A DNA stretch of 64,000 bases, from positions 8,923 through 72,922 of the forward strand of contig CAJTQV010000009.1 of NCBI GenBank assembly GCA_910578385.1, given 5' to 3'. Origin of the DNA: an uncultured Muribaculaceae bacterium (GTDB lineage: Bacteria; Bacteroidota; Bacteroidia; Bacteroidales; Muribaculaceae). Positions within the stretch are counted from its first letter, which is position 1. Every line of letters begins with the position of its first letter. The notes beneath the pieces are model-generated. The model saw only the letters and a program-made list of their open reading frames with translations, had not been told where the DNA came from and ran no database searches. Positions 17,789 through 26,880 of the stretch are shown piece after piece. The translations under genes and the position numbers were made by a program.

Positions 17789-17938
17789 TTATTTGAGAGC
17801 GTCTTTTACTGCATCGTTGGGCACCATTTCTTCACGGAATACATAAGCGCCTGTTTTGGGAGATTTCTCCATCACGATGATCTTGCTATATGTACGGCCT
17901 TCACCTTTCTGGATAGAGGCCACGGTTTTCTTTGCCAT
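17789..17938 (-). CDS. DUF4295 small basic protein
   Basis: A 49-residue ORF that begins MAKKTVASIQKGEGRTYSKI and ends DAVKDALK. It is the DUF4295 family, found almost only in Bacteroidota and nearly always next to rpmB and rpmG, as here (10 bp after rpmG). The basic composition and the genomic company suggest association with the ribosome, which is inference. The gene is very short and easily missed. Confidence 0.88.
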   Translation of the reverse strand: MAKKTVASIQKGEGRTYSKIIVMEKSPKTGAYVFREEMVPNDAVKDALK

Positions 17939-17948
17939 GGTTCAGTGC

Positions 17949-18137
17949 TTATTTGATTTCTTTGTGAACTGTAACTTTCTTCAGAATCGGGTTGTACTTC
18001 TTGAGCTCAAGACGACCTGTAGTGTTTTTGCGGTTTTTTGTGGTGATGTAGCGAGACATACCGGGCATGCCGCTTGCCTTATGTTCGGTGCATTCGAGAA
18101 TCACTTGAACGCGATTGCCTTTTGCTTTCTTTGCCAT
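17949..18137 (-). CDS. rpmG: 50S ribosomal protein L33
   Basis: 62 residues, MAKKAKGNRVQVILECTEH. This is L33 of the large subunit. Only one cysteine (ECTEH) is present; the CxxC pairs of the zinc-ribbon form are missing, so it is the zinc-independent (C-minus) version. It follows rpmB by 15 bp. Confidence 0.95.
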   Translation of the reverse strand: MAKKAKGNRVQVILECTEHKASGMPGMSRYITTKNRKNTTGRLELKKYNPILKKVTVHKEIK

Positions 18138-18152
18138 AGTTGTGTTGTACTG

Positions 18153-18416
18153 TTAGAGAGAAAGGATTGTGATGTCTTTAAAGTCGAGATTGCCCTCTGC
18201 CTCTGCTTTCTTAAGAGCAGCGTTGAGACCAATTTTGTTGATGGTGCGGAGCGCACGTGTGGAAAGACGCAGCTGGATCCACATATCCTGCTCTACCCAG
18301 TAGAACTTCTTTGTTTGCAAGTTTACCTCGAACTTGCGTTTGGTGCGACGCTTTGAGTGAGATACGTTGTTTCCCACCTGCGCCTTTTTGCCTGTGATCT
18401 GACAAACTTTTGACAT
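18153..18416 (-). CDS. rpmB: 50S ribosomal protein L28
   Basis: 87 residues. MSKVCQITGKKAQVGNNVSH is the standard N-terminus of L28, followed by the RRTKRKFEVNLQ stretch and the LSTRALRTINKIG helix. It is the first gene of the rpmB-rpmG-DUF4295 operon and sits behind one of the best promoters in the window (18541-18572). Confidence 0.96.
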   Translation of the reverse strand: MSKVCQITGKKAQVGNNVSHSKRRTKRKFEVNLQTKKFYWVEQDMWIQLRLSTRALRTINKIGLNAALKKAEAEGNLDFKDITILSL

Positions 18417-18540
18417 GGCTGTTTTTGTTCTTGTTTTATTTTTTTGACTTCAGTTGTTGTTCTGACGCCATCTCAGTTCTCATATCGTCACTAACTGCAT
18501 CATATTCAGTGACTTTAAAGGATGTGCCACAAAACGTTTG

Positions 18541-18572
18541 CAAAGTTAGCTCTTTTTTTGCTAATTTCCAAA
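18541..18572 (-). promoter_or_regulatory. Promoter of the rpmB operon
   Basis: On the minus strand: TTTG (18572-18569), a 20-nt spacer, then TAACTTTG (18548-18541). This matches the Bacteroidota sigma-ABfr consensus exactly. Predicted start near 18534, leaving a 118-nt leader that could host ribosomal-protein autoregulation. Confidence 0.75.
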
Positions 18573-18614
18573 TATTTCCGAATCTTTTCAACAGTCAACC
18601 GCTCTTTTTCTACC

Positions 18615-19571
18615 TTAATCACGTTCCGAAGGTACGCTCGCGGTGATAATCTCCGCTCTGGGGTATCGCGACAGCCATTCTTGAGATGTTGCGTTCGGGG
18701 GTAGGGTTACAAGTCCTGTCCTCACTTGTGCGGGTCTCATCAATGCCGCGAATTTTCCCATGGATCCCTGGCTCGTAATCTGATGCCGGCAGCGCGACAT
18801 GAGCAGCAAGTCACACCAGCCTTTGTCTGACCCGTTTGAATCGCATATGGTTATGTCGTAGTCTCCCAGATATGGCAGCAGATGCTCCCTGAACCATTCC
18901 GGCTCGTCTGAGAAAACGAAGAATCTTATTCCCCCGGTGTCTTCCATTGCTACTTTCCTGAAACTATCTACGAAGTATTCTTTTTCTGCCGGGTTGCCAT
19001 AGGCGGGATTGTATCGGGACAGGTCGCCGCGCCTGACATGTACGGCACACGCTTCCCCCTTTGTGGAATCTTCTATTACTTTGAGCAATTCCGTATTATC
19101 TTCCGAAAGCACGGCAGGGTCGGTGGCAAATATTCTTCTGAACACTTCGCCGTACATTTCGTCGTTGTCATGGAAGTATCCGTCGAAGTATGCCGGTGAT
19201 TTGCATCCGAGCCACGCCGTCTGGGGCTCGTCGTTGTCAAAATACTTGTTATGCCTGTAAAATGCGCTGAGGTATATGCGTCTCAATATCCCCCGGGTTG
19301 TTGTAAAATTGAGTCGTGGAAAGAGTTTCAGCAAGTCAAAGTTGCGGCAGAAGCGTCCGTCAAGGTCCTTCCCGTCGGTACTGAACCATTCCAGGTCGTA
19401 GCTCACCTTGTTGCCACGAGCCTCAAGCATTGAACCGACAAGGTAAAAGTGCATCTGGGAGCATATTCCGCCGTCCATGCGGATTACTATCCTGTCTGGT
19501 AGAATATGCGCTCTGACAAGAAGGCGTGCCGCCTGAGAAAAAACTCTCTTGATTGTAGCTTTGATGCCCAT
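18615..19571 (-). CDS. GT11-family glycosyltransferase (alpha-1,2-fucosyltransferase-like)
   Basis: 318 residues. The N-terminal GGICSQM (34-40) corresponds to the GGLGNQM-type opening of GT11. The hallmark HVRRGDL is at 178-184 (motif I, GDP-fucose binding) and GYFHDNDEMY at 131-140 fits the pre-motif region. GT11 enzymes transfer fucose from GDP-fucose, mostly in alpha-1,2 linkage, to a sugar acceptor. The acceptor here is unknown. No glycan cluster surrounds it. The closest neighbours are cinA (upstream, 45 bp) and rpmB. Confidence 0.8.
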   Translation of the reverse strand: MGIKATIKRVFSQAARLLVRAHILPDRIVIRMDGGICSQMHFYLVGSMLEARGNKVSYDLEWFSTDGKDLDGRFCRNFDLLKLFPRLNFTTTRGILRRIYLSAFYRHNKYFDNDEPQTAWLGCKSPAYFDGYFHDNDEMYGEVFRRIFATDPAVLSEDNTELLKVIEDSTKGEACAVHVRRGDLSRYNPAYGNPAEKEYFVDSFRKVAMEDTGGIRFFVFSDEPEWFREHLLPYLGDYDITICDSNGSDKGWCDLLLMSRCRHQITSQGSMGKFAALMRPAQVRTGLVTLPPNATSQEWLSRYPRAEIITASVPSERD

Positions 19572-19616
19572 TATATTAGCCTGGCGGTTGTTGAGCCTTT
19601 ATTTTTATTAAAGTAA

Positions 19617-20384
19617 TCAGTCGTCGTTGATTTCTTCCTGCTCGGTGTAGTTGTTGCGGAGAAGTTTGATGAGCATGACCATCACGTGGTTGGTCGCACT
19701 CTCTATCACGTTGTCGCGGTTTCCGGTGAAGTGTATCAGCTCGGTCACGACTTTTTCTCCATATTTGGCCGACATCCATACTGTGCCGACAGGTTTGAAC
19801 TTTGTGCCTCCGTCCGGGCCGGCTATGCCCGACGTTGCCAGAGCGCAGTCTGAGTGCATCAGCTCTGAAACACCGCGTGCCATGCTCGAAACCACTTCAC
19901 GGCTCACAGCCCCATAGCGTCCCAGGTCGTTGCGCGAAACGTTCAGCACATTAGCCTTGACATCGTTGCTGTAGCTAACCACGCTGCCGAGAAAATATGC
20001 CGAAGAACCGGGGCTTTGAGTTATCTTGTGGGCTATGTTGCCGCCGGTGCAGCTCTCGGCACAGGCCACGGTCAATTCACGCTCCGCAAGAAGGTCTCCG
20101 AGCACTTGCGACACGCTCTTGTCCTCGGTCGTCACAATCTCCTCGCTGAACATGTCCTGAAGGAACTGATGATACTTGTTCATCTTGAACCGCAGGAGCT
20201 CCAGTCCGCTGTTGATGCCGGTCAATGTTATCTTGGTGACCAGATGGCTGCTGCTCATGGTTATTTTGACGAACTCCGGCAGCTGTGCCTCGAAATGACG
20301 CATCAGGTTGCGGAGTTCCTCGCGAGTGTAGCCATAGATAACGACATGACGTGTCTCTTTGGGCTGTGTCTCTTTTTTCTTCAT
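19617..20384 (-). CDS. cinA: CinA-like nicotinamide-nucleotide amidase domain protein
   Basis: 255 residues. The C-terminal 160 residues are the CinA amidase domain: ACAESCTGG at 107-115 with Ser111 as nucleophile, SPGSSAYFLGSVVSYSNDVK, and ATSGIAGPDGGTKFKPVGTV. It deamidates NMN to nicotinate mononucleotide, salvaging pyridine nucleotide. The N-terminal ~90 residues replace the molybdopterin-binding (COG1058) domain of full-length CinA with a small alpha/beta region of unknown function (RHVVIYGYTREELRNLMRHF). It starts 3 bp after tsaD ends, so the two are co-transcribed. Confidence 0.85.
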   Translation of the reverse strand: MKKKETQPKETRHVVIYGYTREELRNLMRHFEAQLPEFVKITMSSSHLVTKITLTGINSGLELLRFKMNKYHQFLQDMFSEEIVTTEDKSVSQVLGDLLAERELTVACAESCTGGNIAHKITQSPGSSAYFLGSVVSYSNDVKANVLNVSRNDLGRYGAVSREVVSSMARGVSELMHSDCALATSGIAGPDGGTKFKPVGTVWMSAKYGEKVVTELIHFTGNRDNVIESATNHVMVMLIKLLRNNYTEQEEINDD

Positions 20385-20387
20385 AGT

Positions 20388-21404
20388 TTATATACTTGTT
20401 CGGGCGAACGGCGGAAGTCCCAGATCGCTGAAATCCTTATTCTTGTACTTGAAGTATCCGGCCATGGCGACCATCGCGGCATTATCGGTAGTGAACTTCC
20501 TTGCCGGAATCCATGCCCTTGTTCCGAGATTGTCGCAGAGCTTGGCTATGGCATCGCGCACACCGGAGTTGGCGGATACACCTCCTCCTATTGCAACGTC
20601 CTTGACCCCGCTTTCGATTATTGCGGGTTTGAGTTTGGCGAGCAAGATGTCGATGATGGTCTTCTGAAGCGACGCGCAGAGATCGGCTTTGTTCTTCTCT
20701 ACAAAGTCCGGATCCGTCTTGATGGAATCGCGCAGTGTGTATAGGAAGGACGTTTTCAGACCGCTGAATGAATAATCGTAGCCCGGTATGTGCGGTTTGC
20801 TGAACTTGAATCTTGAGGCATCACCCTCCGATGCAAGTCTGTCGATGTGCGGGCCGCCCGGATAGGGGAGTCCCATTACCTTCGCGCATTTGTCAAATGC
20901 CTCGCCGGCCGCATCATCTATGGTGCGGCCCATTATCTCCATGTCGAAAGGCGACCGCACCAGAACAATCTGGGAGTTGCCCCCCGATATGAGCAGACAC
21001 AGATAGGGGAACTCCGGTGTCTCGTCGGTCTCGGTCTCTTTTATGAAATGAGCCAAAACATGGCCGTGAAGGTGGTTCACGTCAATGAGCGGTATGTTGA
21101 GGCCTATGGCCATTCCTTTTGCAAAAGAGGTCCCGACATGCAGAGAACCGAGCAATCCCGGTCCGCGGGTATATGCTATTGCTGAAAGATCGTGACGGTC
21201 TATTCCTGCCTGTCGCAGCGCTTCCGACACCACGGGAACTATGTTTTGCTGGTGCACACGCGAGGCAAGTTCAGGCACCACGCCGCCGTATGCTTCGTGA
21301 ACTTTCTGACTTGCAATGACATTGCTCATCAGTATGCCGTCTTTTATCACGGCTGCCGATGTGTCGTCGCACGATGATTCTATGCCAAGTATTATGTCGC
21401 TCAT
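20388..21404 (-). CDS. tsaD: tRNA t6A37 threonylcarbamoyltransferase TsaD
   Basis: 338 residues using the start at 21404 (MSDIILGIESSCDDTS); 9 extra codons upstream are AT-rich and unlikely to be translated. ASKHA-fold protein of the Kae1/TsaD family. The iron ligands are in HLHGH at 111-115. ESSCDDTS (9-16) binds the phosphate, and AIGGGVSANSGVR is the C-terminal adenosine-binding segment. It transfers the threonylcarbamoyl group made by TsaC to A37 of tRNA. It is divergent from tamB. Confidence 0.95.
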   Translation of the reverse strand: MSDIILGIESSCDDTSAAVIKDGILMSNVIASQKVHEAYGGVVPELASRVHQQNIVPVVSEALRQAGIDRHDLSAIAYTRGPGLLGSLHVGTSFAKGMAIGLNIPLIDVNHLHGHVLAHFIKETETDETPEFPYLCLLISGGNSQIVLVRSPFDMEIMGRTIDDAAGEAFDKCAKVMGLPYPGGPHIDRLASEGDASRFKFSKPHIPGYDYSFSGLKTSFLYTLRDSIKTDPDFVEKNKADLCASLQKTIIDILLAKLKPAIIESGVKDVAIGGGVSANSGVRDAIAKLCDNLGTRAWIPARKFTTDNAAMVAMAGYFKYKNKDFSDLGLPPFARTSI

Positions 21405-21428
21405 TAAAAATATTCTGATTATTATATA

Positions 21429-21436
21429 CAAAATTA
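21429..21436 (-). promoter_or_regulatory. Candidate -7 box for tsaD-cinA
   Basis: Minus strand TAATTTTG. Predicted start near 21422, 18 nt before the tsaD ATG at 21404. No good -33 element. Confidence 0.45.
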
Positions 21437-21479
21437 GTGATTTGCTCCTAAAAATAAAAGAAAATCCGATAATTCTGAC

Positions 21480-21487
21480 TAAATTTG
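21480..21487 (+). promoter_or_regulatory. Candidate -7 box for tamB
   Basis: TAAATTTG on the plus strand, 30 nt before the tamB start; no clear -33 TTTG at 19-21 nt. Together with 21429-21436 it makes a compact divergent promoter region. Confidence 0.45.
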
Positions 21488-21517
21488 CATTAAGAATTAC
21501 GATACGAACCCCCGCAG

Positions 21518-24500
21518 ATGTCAGTTACAAGGTCAGTATATAAAGTTGTGCGCAGCGTGGTTTTCACTGCCGTCCTGACGGTGGTGGCACTGATTGCCAT
21601 ACTTTATATCGCGGTCTCCGTGCCGGCGGTGCAGCGTACAATAAAGGAGACTGCGGAACGTGAGCTTACCGCTCTGCTCGGTGGAAAAGTCTCGATCTCT
21701 TCGGCTGAGATTTTCCCTTTCAATGAAGTCAGGCTCTATGGCGTTTCAATTTACACGCCGTCGGGAAAGCGTTGCGTTTCTGTGGGAAGAATTGGAGCAG
21801 GTATTGATTTGTGGACGCTCATATCTTCGGGCGAGATTGAGATTGCCTATGCTGAGATTATATCGCTCGATGCCAATGTTGTACAGGCGGCTGAAGGTGC
21901 CCCGCTCAACATCCAGTTCATAATCGACGCGCTGTCGAGCAAGGAGAAGAAGACTCCCCCGGCACAATTCAAGGTGGTGCTTCATAACGTGGTGATACGC
22001 AAATCGAATATCTTGTTCGACAGGACCTACATACCGCGTAACGGCAATTCAGACCATATGGATTTCAATCATATCGCTCTTTCGGACTTCAGAGCCGATG
22101 TCGCGCTCCCTCTGATAGCCAACGATGATTTCGAGATTGACCTGCGGCGGCTGGCGTTTGCCGAAAGCTCAGGTTTTGTGGTGAAAAGTCTCTCGGTCAA
22201 GGCTCATGTCACGCCCCGGGAACTGTCGTTTCGCGACCTTGTTCTGAAAACTGCAAATTCAACGTTATCCGTCTCCTCGCAATCTTTGAAGATAAACGGA
22301 TACGGAGATGTGATGGATGCCTTGTCAAGACAGAATCGCTCGGTCACAGTCGAGGCTGATCCTCTCTATCCGTCAGACTTTTCTCCCTTTGCGCCTCAGC
22401 TTGCTGACTTTGGTTCAAGATACTCTCTTGTGGCTGATGTATCCGGCAATCTGGAGAATCTCGCCCTCAATCATTTCTCCCTGCGCGAGGCAAATGGTAA
22501 CTGCAGCGTGGAACTTGCAGGAGAAGTTTCGGGTGTGAGTGATTCTCAGTCCATGAAAGCGACTGTCGAGAGGTTGCAGGTGTATGCTTCCGCCACTCAT
22601 ATGGCCGATATGTCTAAGCTCATACCTTCGATGTCCCAACGGGCTGCTTCAATAGTCAGTTCATTGGGCGATGTCAGCATTGACGCCTCGGCTCATGTTG
22701 ATCTGGCGGAATCGAGTGTAGAGGCTTCGGCCGATGTGCATTCGTCAGCGGGTGATGTGATGGCTGCCGGCGACATATCATGGAAAAACGGGGAGTTCAC
22801 CGGAGATAAACTGACTGCCCGCGCCGAGGCATTCAATATAGGATCCATTCTCGGAATTGCGGACTTAGGACTTGTTTCGTTAGAGGCAGAAGGCAATCTC
22901 TCTGTCCTCGGCAAACTCATTGAAGGGAATGTGACCGCTGCCATACCATATGTGGACTACAAGGGCACCAGGTTTGAGAATATCGTGGCCGAGGCAAACA
23001 AAACCGGTGACCTGCTGAATGCCCATCTTGAAATAGCTGACCGGGTGGCCGACCTGACGGCAGATGCCGGGTGTCTTTTCTCCGGAACTGCTTCACATTG
23101 GAATGCCGAGGTGGAGGTCCGTCATCTTTTCCCGGCCATGTTCGGTATCGGCAAGTTCAACATATCCGATATGTTTGCGGGAACTTTGTCCGTCGACCTT
23201 TCCGGTAATTCTCCGGATAATCTCAGTGGTTATGCCGCTGTCAATGACTTTGTTTACCGTTCGGCCAAGGTGTTCAGGTTCGACCGTATAGAGCTCCGCT
23301 CAGACATAACTGACTCCGGGCGTTCGTATAACGTGGACTCAGATTTCCTGTCTGGTATGGTTTCGGGTGATTTCAAGCCCACAGACATGGTTGGAATGGT
23401 CCGTAATCTTGTGGCTCAGACGCTGCCTACTTTCGTTAAGGAAGTCACTGCCAATGACCCTGACGGACAGTATGCAGATTTCAGTTTTACGATTCCTCAG
23501 GCCGACGATTTCTATAGTTTGATCGGCTCATCGGTGCGTCCCGGCGTTCCAGTCACAATTAGCGGTTCCCTTTCGGGCGAGAATAAAACCGCAAGCCTGC
23601 GTCTGGAGGCTCCATATCTGGTCAAGGGTCGCGACAAGCTGATCAAGAATACAGGAGTGTCTGTGCTCTTGGCTTCCGGAAAACCGGCTCAGGTGAATGT
23701 CTCGACACTTTTTCCGATGAAGAATGACAGGGCCGCTCTTGATGTCACACTCTCTGCGATAGCTGACCATGCCGACGCACGGTTGAACTGGGCGATGCAG
23801 GGCAATGCGGATAACAAAGGTACGGTCGGTCTCGCCGTCGATGTGGAACGCCGCATGTTGAGCAATGCCATAGGTATCGATGCCTTTCTTCACAATTCAG
23901 GCTTCCGGCTTAATGGCGCGGACTGGGAGGTTTCTCCGGCATCGGTATCATATTCCGACAAGTCGCTCGAAGTTGAGAATCTCCGGATAGCCCACGGGGC
24001 ACAGTTTGTGGATATAGGCGGCAAGGCTTCCGACAATCCTCTCGATGTTATTACGGCCCGTCTCGCAGGAATCGACCTCGAATATATCTTTGATATCCTG
24101 AATATAAACCATGTCGATTTTGGTGGAATCGCTACCGGCACCGCCCGTGTCAGCAGCCTTTTCACTTCAGCTCCGGTAGCCATGACCGACGGCCTCTTTG
24201 TGAAGAATCTCGCATACAACGGCTGTGTGCTCGGCGATGGCGATCTTGAGGGACATTGGGATAATGAGGAGAAAATGGTGGCGATCAACGCCGATATTGA
24301 AGCTGCCGACAAATCGTCGGCGACTGTTCGTGGAGGCGTATACGTAACCCGAGACTCATTATCGTTTGATTTTCATGCCAATAAACTGGATATCCGTTTC
24401 CTTCAGCCTTTCATGAGCGGCTTTACTTCCAGTGTTACCGGCCGGGCCTCGGGCGATGTGAAGTTATACGGAACTTTTTCTGACATTGACCTGGGGGGCC

Positions 24501-26062
24501 GCGTGTTTGCCGACACTATAACAATGAAGGTGGATTACACCAATGTGTACTACAGCGGGTCAGACAGCTTATTCTTTTCTCCCGGAAGGATTTCGATACC
24601 GCATATCAGACTCTATGACCGCTATGGAAACAGTTGTGAGCTTCAGGGTGAGGTGCGGCATGATTTCCTCCGCGATGCCACATTTGATTTCGATATGACC
24701 GGTGCCAAGCGTCTGCTTGTCTACGACACCAACCAGAAAATGAACCCGCAGTGGTTTGGAAAAGTCTTTGCAAACGGCAGTGCGCGTCTGCGGGGACTGC
24801 CCGGCCTGGTATCAATCAATGTCAATATGTCGACGGCTCCAAATTCCGAGTTCACTATTGTTCTGGATGAGACACAGACAGCTATTGATTATACCTTCCT
24901 CACATTCTCTGACCGGCGCAAGGAGGAGCGCGAGAAGGAGGAAGTGACGGTGTCGTTCGAGGACGCGTTCAAGAAAACTATAATCAACGATGTCCAGGAA
25001 CGTCCCGATTTGTTCGCTCTCGATTTATCGCTCGATGTCACGCCGGGAGCCAATCTCGTGATTGTCATGGATCCGCAGGCAGGTGACAAGATCAAGGCCA
25101 ACGGTAGCGGAGCGTTGCAGATGCACTACGACAGCGACTCCGACGATTTTACACTCTATGGTAAATACACTTTGAATCGCGGTGACTATAACTTCAGCCT
25201 TCAGGATCTGATTCTCAAGAACTTCAAGATTCAGGAGGGGAGCAGTATCTCATTCAACGGAGACCCTCTTGAAGGTCTGCTCGACATCACCGCCGCATAT
25301 CGTGTCAATACTAATCTGACGGATCTCGACCGTTCGTTTACATCTGATCCTGACCTTAACCGCACAAGTGTGCCTGTTGACGCGTTATTGAAGGTGAGGG
25401 GAGACATCCATTCGCCGGAGATAAAGTTCGACATCAAGCTCCCTACGGTCACTTCCGAGGTGGAGCGCAAGGTAAGGAGCATAATCTCCACGGAAGATAT
25501 GATGAACCGTCAGGTAATCTATCTTCTCGCGCTCAACAGATTCTACACCCCTGAGTATATGGGTGCGGAGCAGGGTGGAGAATTGGCTTCGGTGGCATCC
25601 TCCACACTCTCCTCGCAGATTCAGAACATCGTCGGGTCGCTGACCGACAAGTTCTCGGTGGCTCCGTCGTTCAAGTCGGAAAAGAGTGATTTCTCCGACA
25701 TGGAAGTGGATGTGGCTCTTTCTTCGAGCCTGTTCGATAACCGACTGCTTATCAACGGAAATCTCGGCTATCGTGACCGGAGCACTTCTCAGACAACATT
25801 TATCGGCGATTTTGACCTTGAGTACCTGTTGTCGCGTGACGGCCGTCTACGTCTCAAGGCATACAACCATTTCAACGACGCATCCTATTATCTGAAGTCG
25901 GCACTCACCACCCAGGGGATAGGCATAATATATCGCAAGGACTTTGATGATCCGTTTACATTCCTGAAGCGCATGTTCCGCCGCAAGAAAAAGAGTGCGG
26001 CGACAAACGCTGACAATAAAGGTCTGGAACGGAACTCAACACAGAAAACAGAAACAAAGTGA
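21518..26062 (+). CDS. tamB: TamB-like translocation/assembly protein (AsmA/DUF490)
   Basis: 1514 residues. One N-terminal transmembrane anchor (about 12-34) is followed by a very long beta-rich repetitive body of the AsmA/Vps13-like type and a C-terminal TamB domain (about 1150-1490; DALLKVRGDIHSPEIKFDIKLPT and the late SSTLSSQIQNIVG segment). Such proteins form a hydrophobic groove across the periplasm and carry phospholipids to the outer membrane or help fold outer-membrane proteins. The final 25 residues are basic and charged. Next to it is a patatin-like lipase with a 3-nt stop/start overlap, which fits a lipid-related role. No partner tamA is in the window. Confidence 0.88.
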   Translation: MSVTRSVYKVVRSVVFTAVLTVVALIAILYIAVSVPAVQRTIKETAERELTALLGGKVSISSAEIFPFNEVRLYGVSIYTPSGKRCVSVGRIGAGIDLWTLISSGEIEIAYAEIISLDANVVQAAEGAPLNIQFIIDALSSKEKKTPPAQFKVVLHNVVIRKSNILFDRTYIPRNGNSDHMDFNHIALSDFRADVALPLIANDDFEIDLRRLAFAESSGFVVKSLSVKAHVTPRELSFRDLVLKTANSTLSVSSQSLKINGYGDVMDALSRQNRSVTVEADPLYPSDFSPFAPQLADFGSRYSLVADVSGNLENLALNHFSLREANGNCSVELAGEVSGVSDSQSMKATVERLQVYASATHMADMSKLIPSMSQRAASIVSSLGDVSIDASAHVDLAESSVEASADVHSSAGDVMAAGDISWKNGEFTGDKLTARAEAFNIGSILGIADLGLVSLEAEGNLSVLGKLIEGNVTAAIPYVDYKGTRFENIVAEANKTGDLLNAHLEIADRVADLTADAGCLFSGTASHWNAEVEVRHLFPAMFGIGKFNISDMFAGTLSVDLSGNSPDNLSGYAAVNDFVYRSAKVFRFDRIELRSDITDSGRSYNVDSDFLSGMVSGDFKPTDMVGMVRNLVAQTLPTFVKEVTANDPDGQYADFSFTIPQADDFYSLIGSSVRPGVPVTISGSLSGENKTASLRLEAPYLVKGRDKLIKNTGVSVLLASGKPAQVNVSTLFPMKNDRAALDVTLSAIADHADARLNWAMQGNADNKGTVGLAVDVERRMLSNAIGIDAFLHNSGFRLNGADWEVSPASVSYSDKSLEVENLRIAHGAQFVDIGGKASDNPLDVITARLAGIDLEYIFDILNINHVDFGGIATGTARVSSLFTSAPVAMTDGLFVKNLAYNGCVLGDGDLEGHWDNEEKMVAINADIEAADKSSATVRGGVYVTRDSLSFDFHANKLDIRFLQPFMSGFTSSVTGRASGDVKLYGTFSDIDLGGRVFADTITMKVDYTNVYYSGSDSLFFSPGRISIPHIRLYDRYGNSCELQGEVRHDFLRDATFDFDMTGAKRLLVYDTNQKMNPQWFGKVFANGSARLRGLPGLVSINVNMSTAPNSEFTIVLDETQTAIDYTFLTFSDRRKEEREKEEVTVSFEDAFKKTIINDVQERPDLFALDLSLDVTPGANLVIVMDPQAGDKIKANGSGALQMHYDSDSDDFTLYGKYTLNRGDYNFSLQDLILKNFKIQEGSSISFNGDPLEGLLDITAAYRVNTNLTDLDRSFTSDPDLNRTSVPVDALLKVRGDIHSPEIKFDIKLPTVTSEVERKVRSIISTEDMMNRQVIYLLALNRFYTPEYMGAEQGGELASVASSTLSSQIQNIVGSLTDKFSVAPSFKSEKSDFSDMEVDVALSSSLFDNRLLINGNLGYRDRSTSQTTFIGDFDLEYLLSRDGRLRLKAYNHFNDASYYLKSALTTQGIGIIYRKDFDDPFTFLKRMFRRKKKSAATNADNKGLERNSTQKTETK

Positions 26063-26880
26063 AATCATTCAAGATTGAAGGAATATTGGAGCGAATCAGC
26101 TTCCGCCGCATGGATTCGGTGGGAGTGGCGTTCAGTGGTGGCGGAGCCAGGGGCTTCTCCCATATCGGCGTTATCATGGCCATGGAGAAATTCGGCATAA
26201 AGCCCCAGATTGTATCGGGCGTGTCGGCAGGTTCGATTGCCGCCGTACTGTACGCGGCGGGTCTTTCGCCTCTGGAGATGCGCCAATGCTTCGCCGATTC
26301 CAACAAGTTCGCGGATTTCCGCGAATGGACTGTGCCAAAGGATGGCATTTTCAAACTCTCGAAATTTGCCAAGATGCTTGAGTCGTGGCTTCCCGTCCGC
26401 AATCTTGAGGAGCTTAAGATTCCGACGGTGATTTGCGCAACAAATCTGGACCGTGGCACTCAGGTCGGCTGGTGCAAGGGGGAGATTGTCCCCCGCGTGG
26501 TCGCCTCGTGCAGTATCCCGATTGTGTTCCGTCCGGTCACGATCAACGGCGCCCATTATGTCGACGGGGGAGTGCTCCATAACCTTCCGGCCTGGGCTAT
26601 CCGCGAGTATTGCGACGTGTTGTATGGCTCCAACTGCTCGCCGCTCAACAAGGATTACAAGTACAAGGATTCCCTGCTCGACATAGCCCTGCGGACCTAC
26701 CACCTCACCACAAAATCCAATCTCGGGTCTGACATCAAACTGTGCGACCATGTGATTACTCCGCGCGAACTTACTTCGCATAAGATATTCGATCTCTCTA
26801 CTCTCGACAATGCCATAAAGATTGGCTATGAGGCTGCATGCAATCTCTTCGAGGCAATCGAAAAATCAAAGAAATTATGA
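26059..26880 (+). CDS. Patatin-like phospholipase
   Basis: 273 residues. Start is GTG at 26059, overlapping the tamB stop; an ATG at 26110 (MDSVGVAFSGGG) is the alternative. Patatin fold with a Ser-Asp dyad: the oxyanion loop GGGARG at 27-32, the nucleophile Ser56 in GVSAGS, and Asp169 in VDGG. No signal peptide is seen, so it acts in the cytoplasm or at the inner membrane. These enzymes hydrolyse phospholipid or acylglycerol ester bonds (RssA-like). Its stop codon overlaps the start of the amylase gene by 4 nt (ATGA), placing it in an operon with tamB and GH13. Confidence 0.9.
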   Translation: MKSFKIEGILERISFRRMDSVGVAFSGGGARGFSHIGVIMAMEKFGIKPQIVSGVSAGSIAAVLYAAGLSPLEMRQCFADSNKFADFREWTVPKDGIFKLSKFAKMLESWLPVRNLEELKIPTVICATNLDRGTQVGWCKGEIVPRVVASCSIPIVFRPVTINGAHYVDGGVLHNLPAWAIREYCDVLYGSNCSPLNKDYKYKDSLLDIALRTYHLTTKSNLGSDIKLCDHVITPRELTSHKIFDLSTLDNAIKIGYEAACNLFEAIEKSKKL

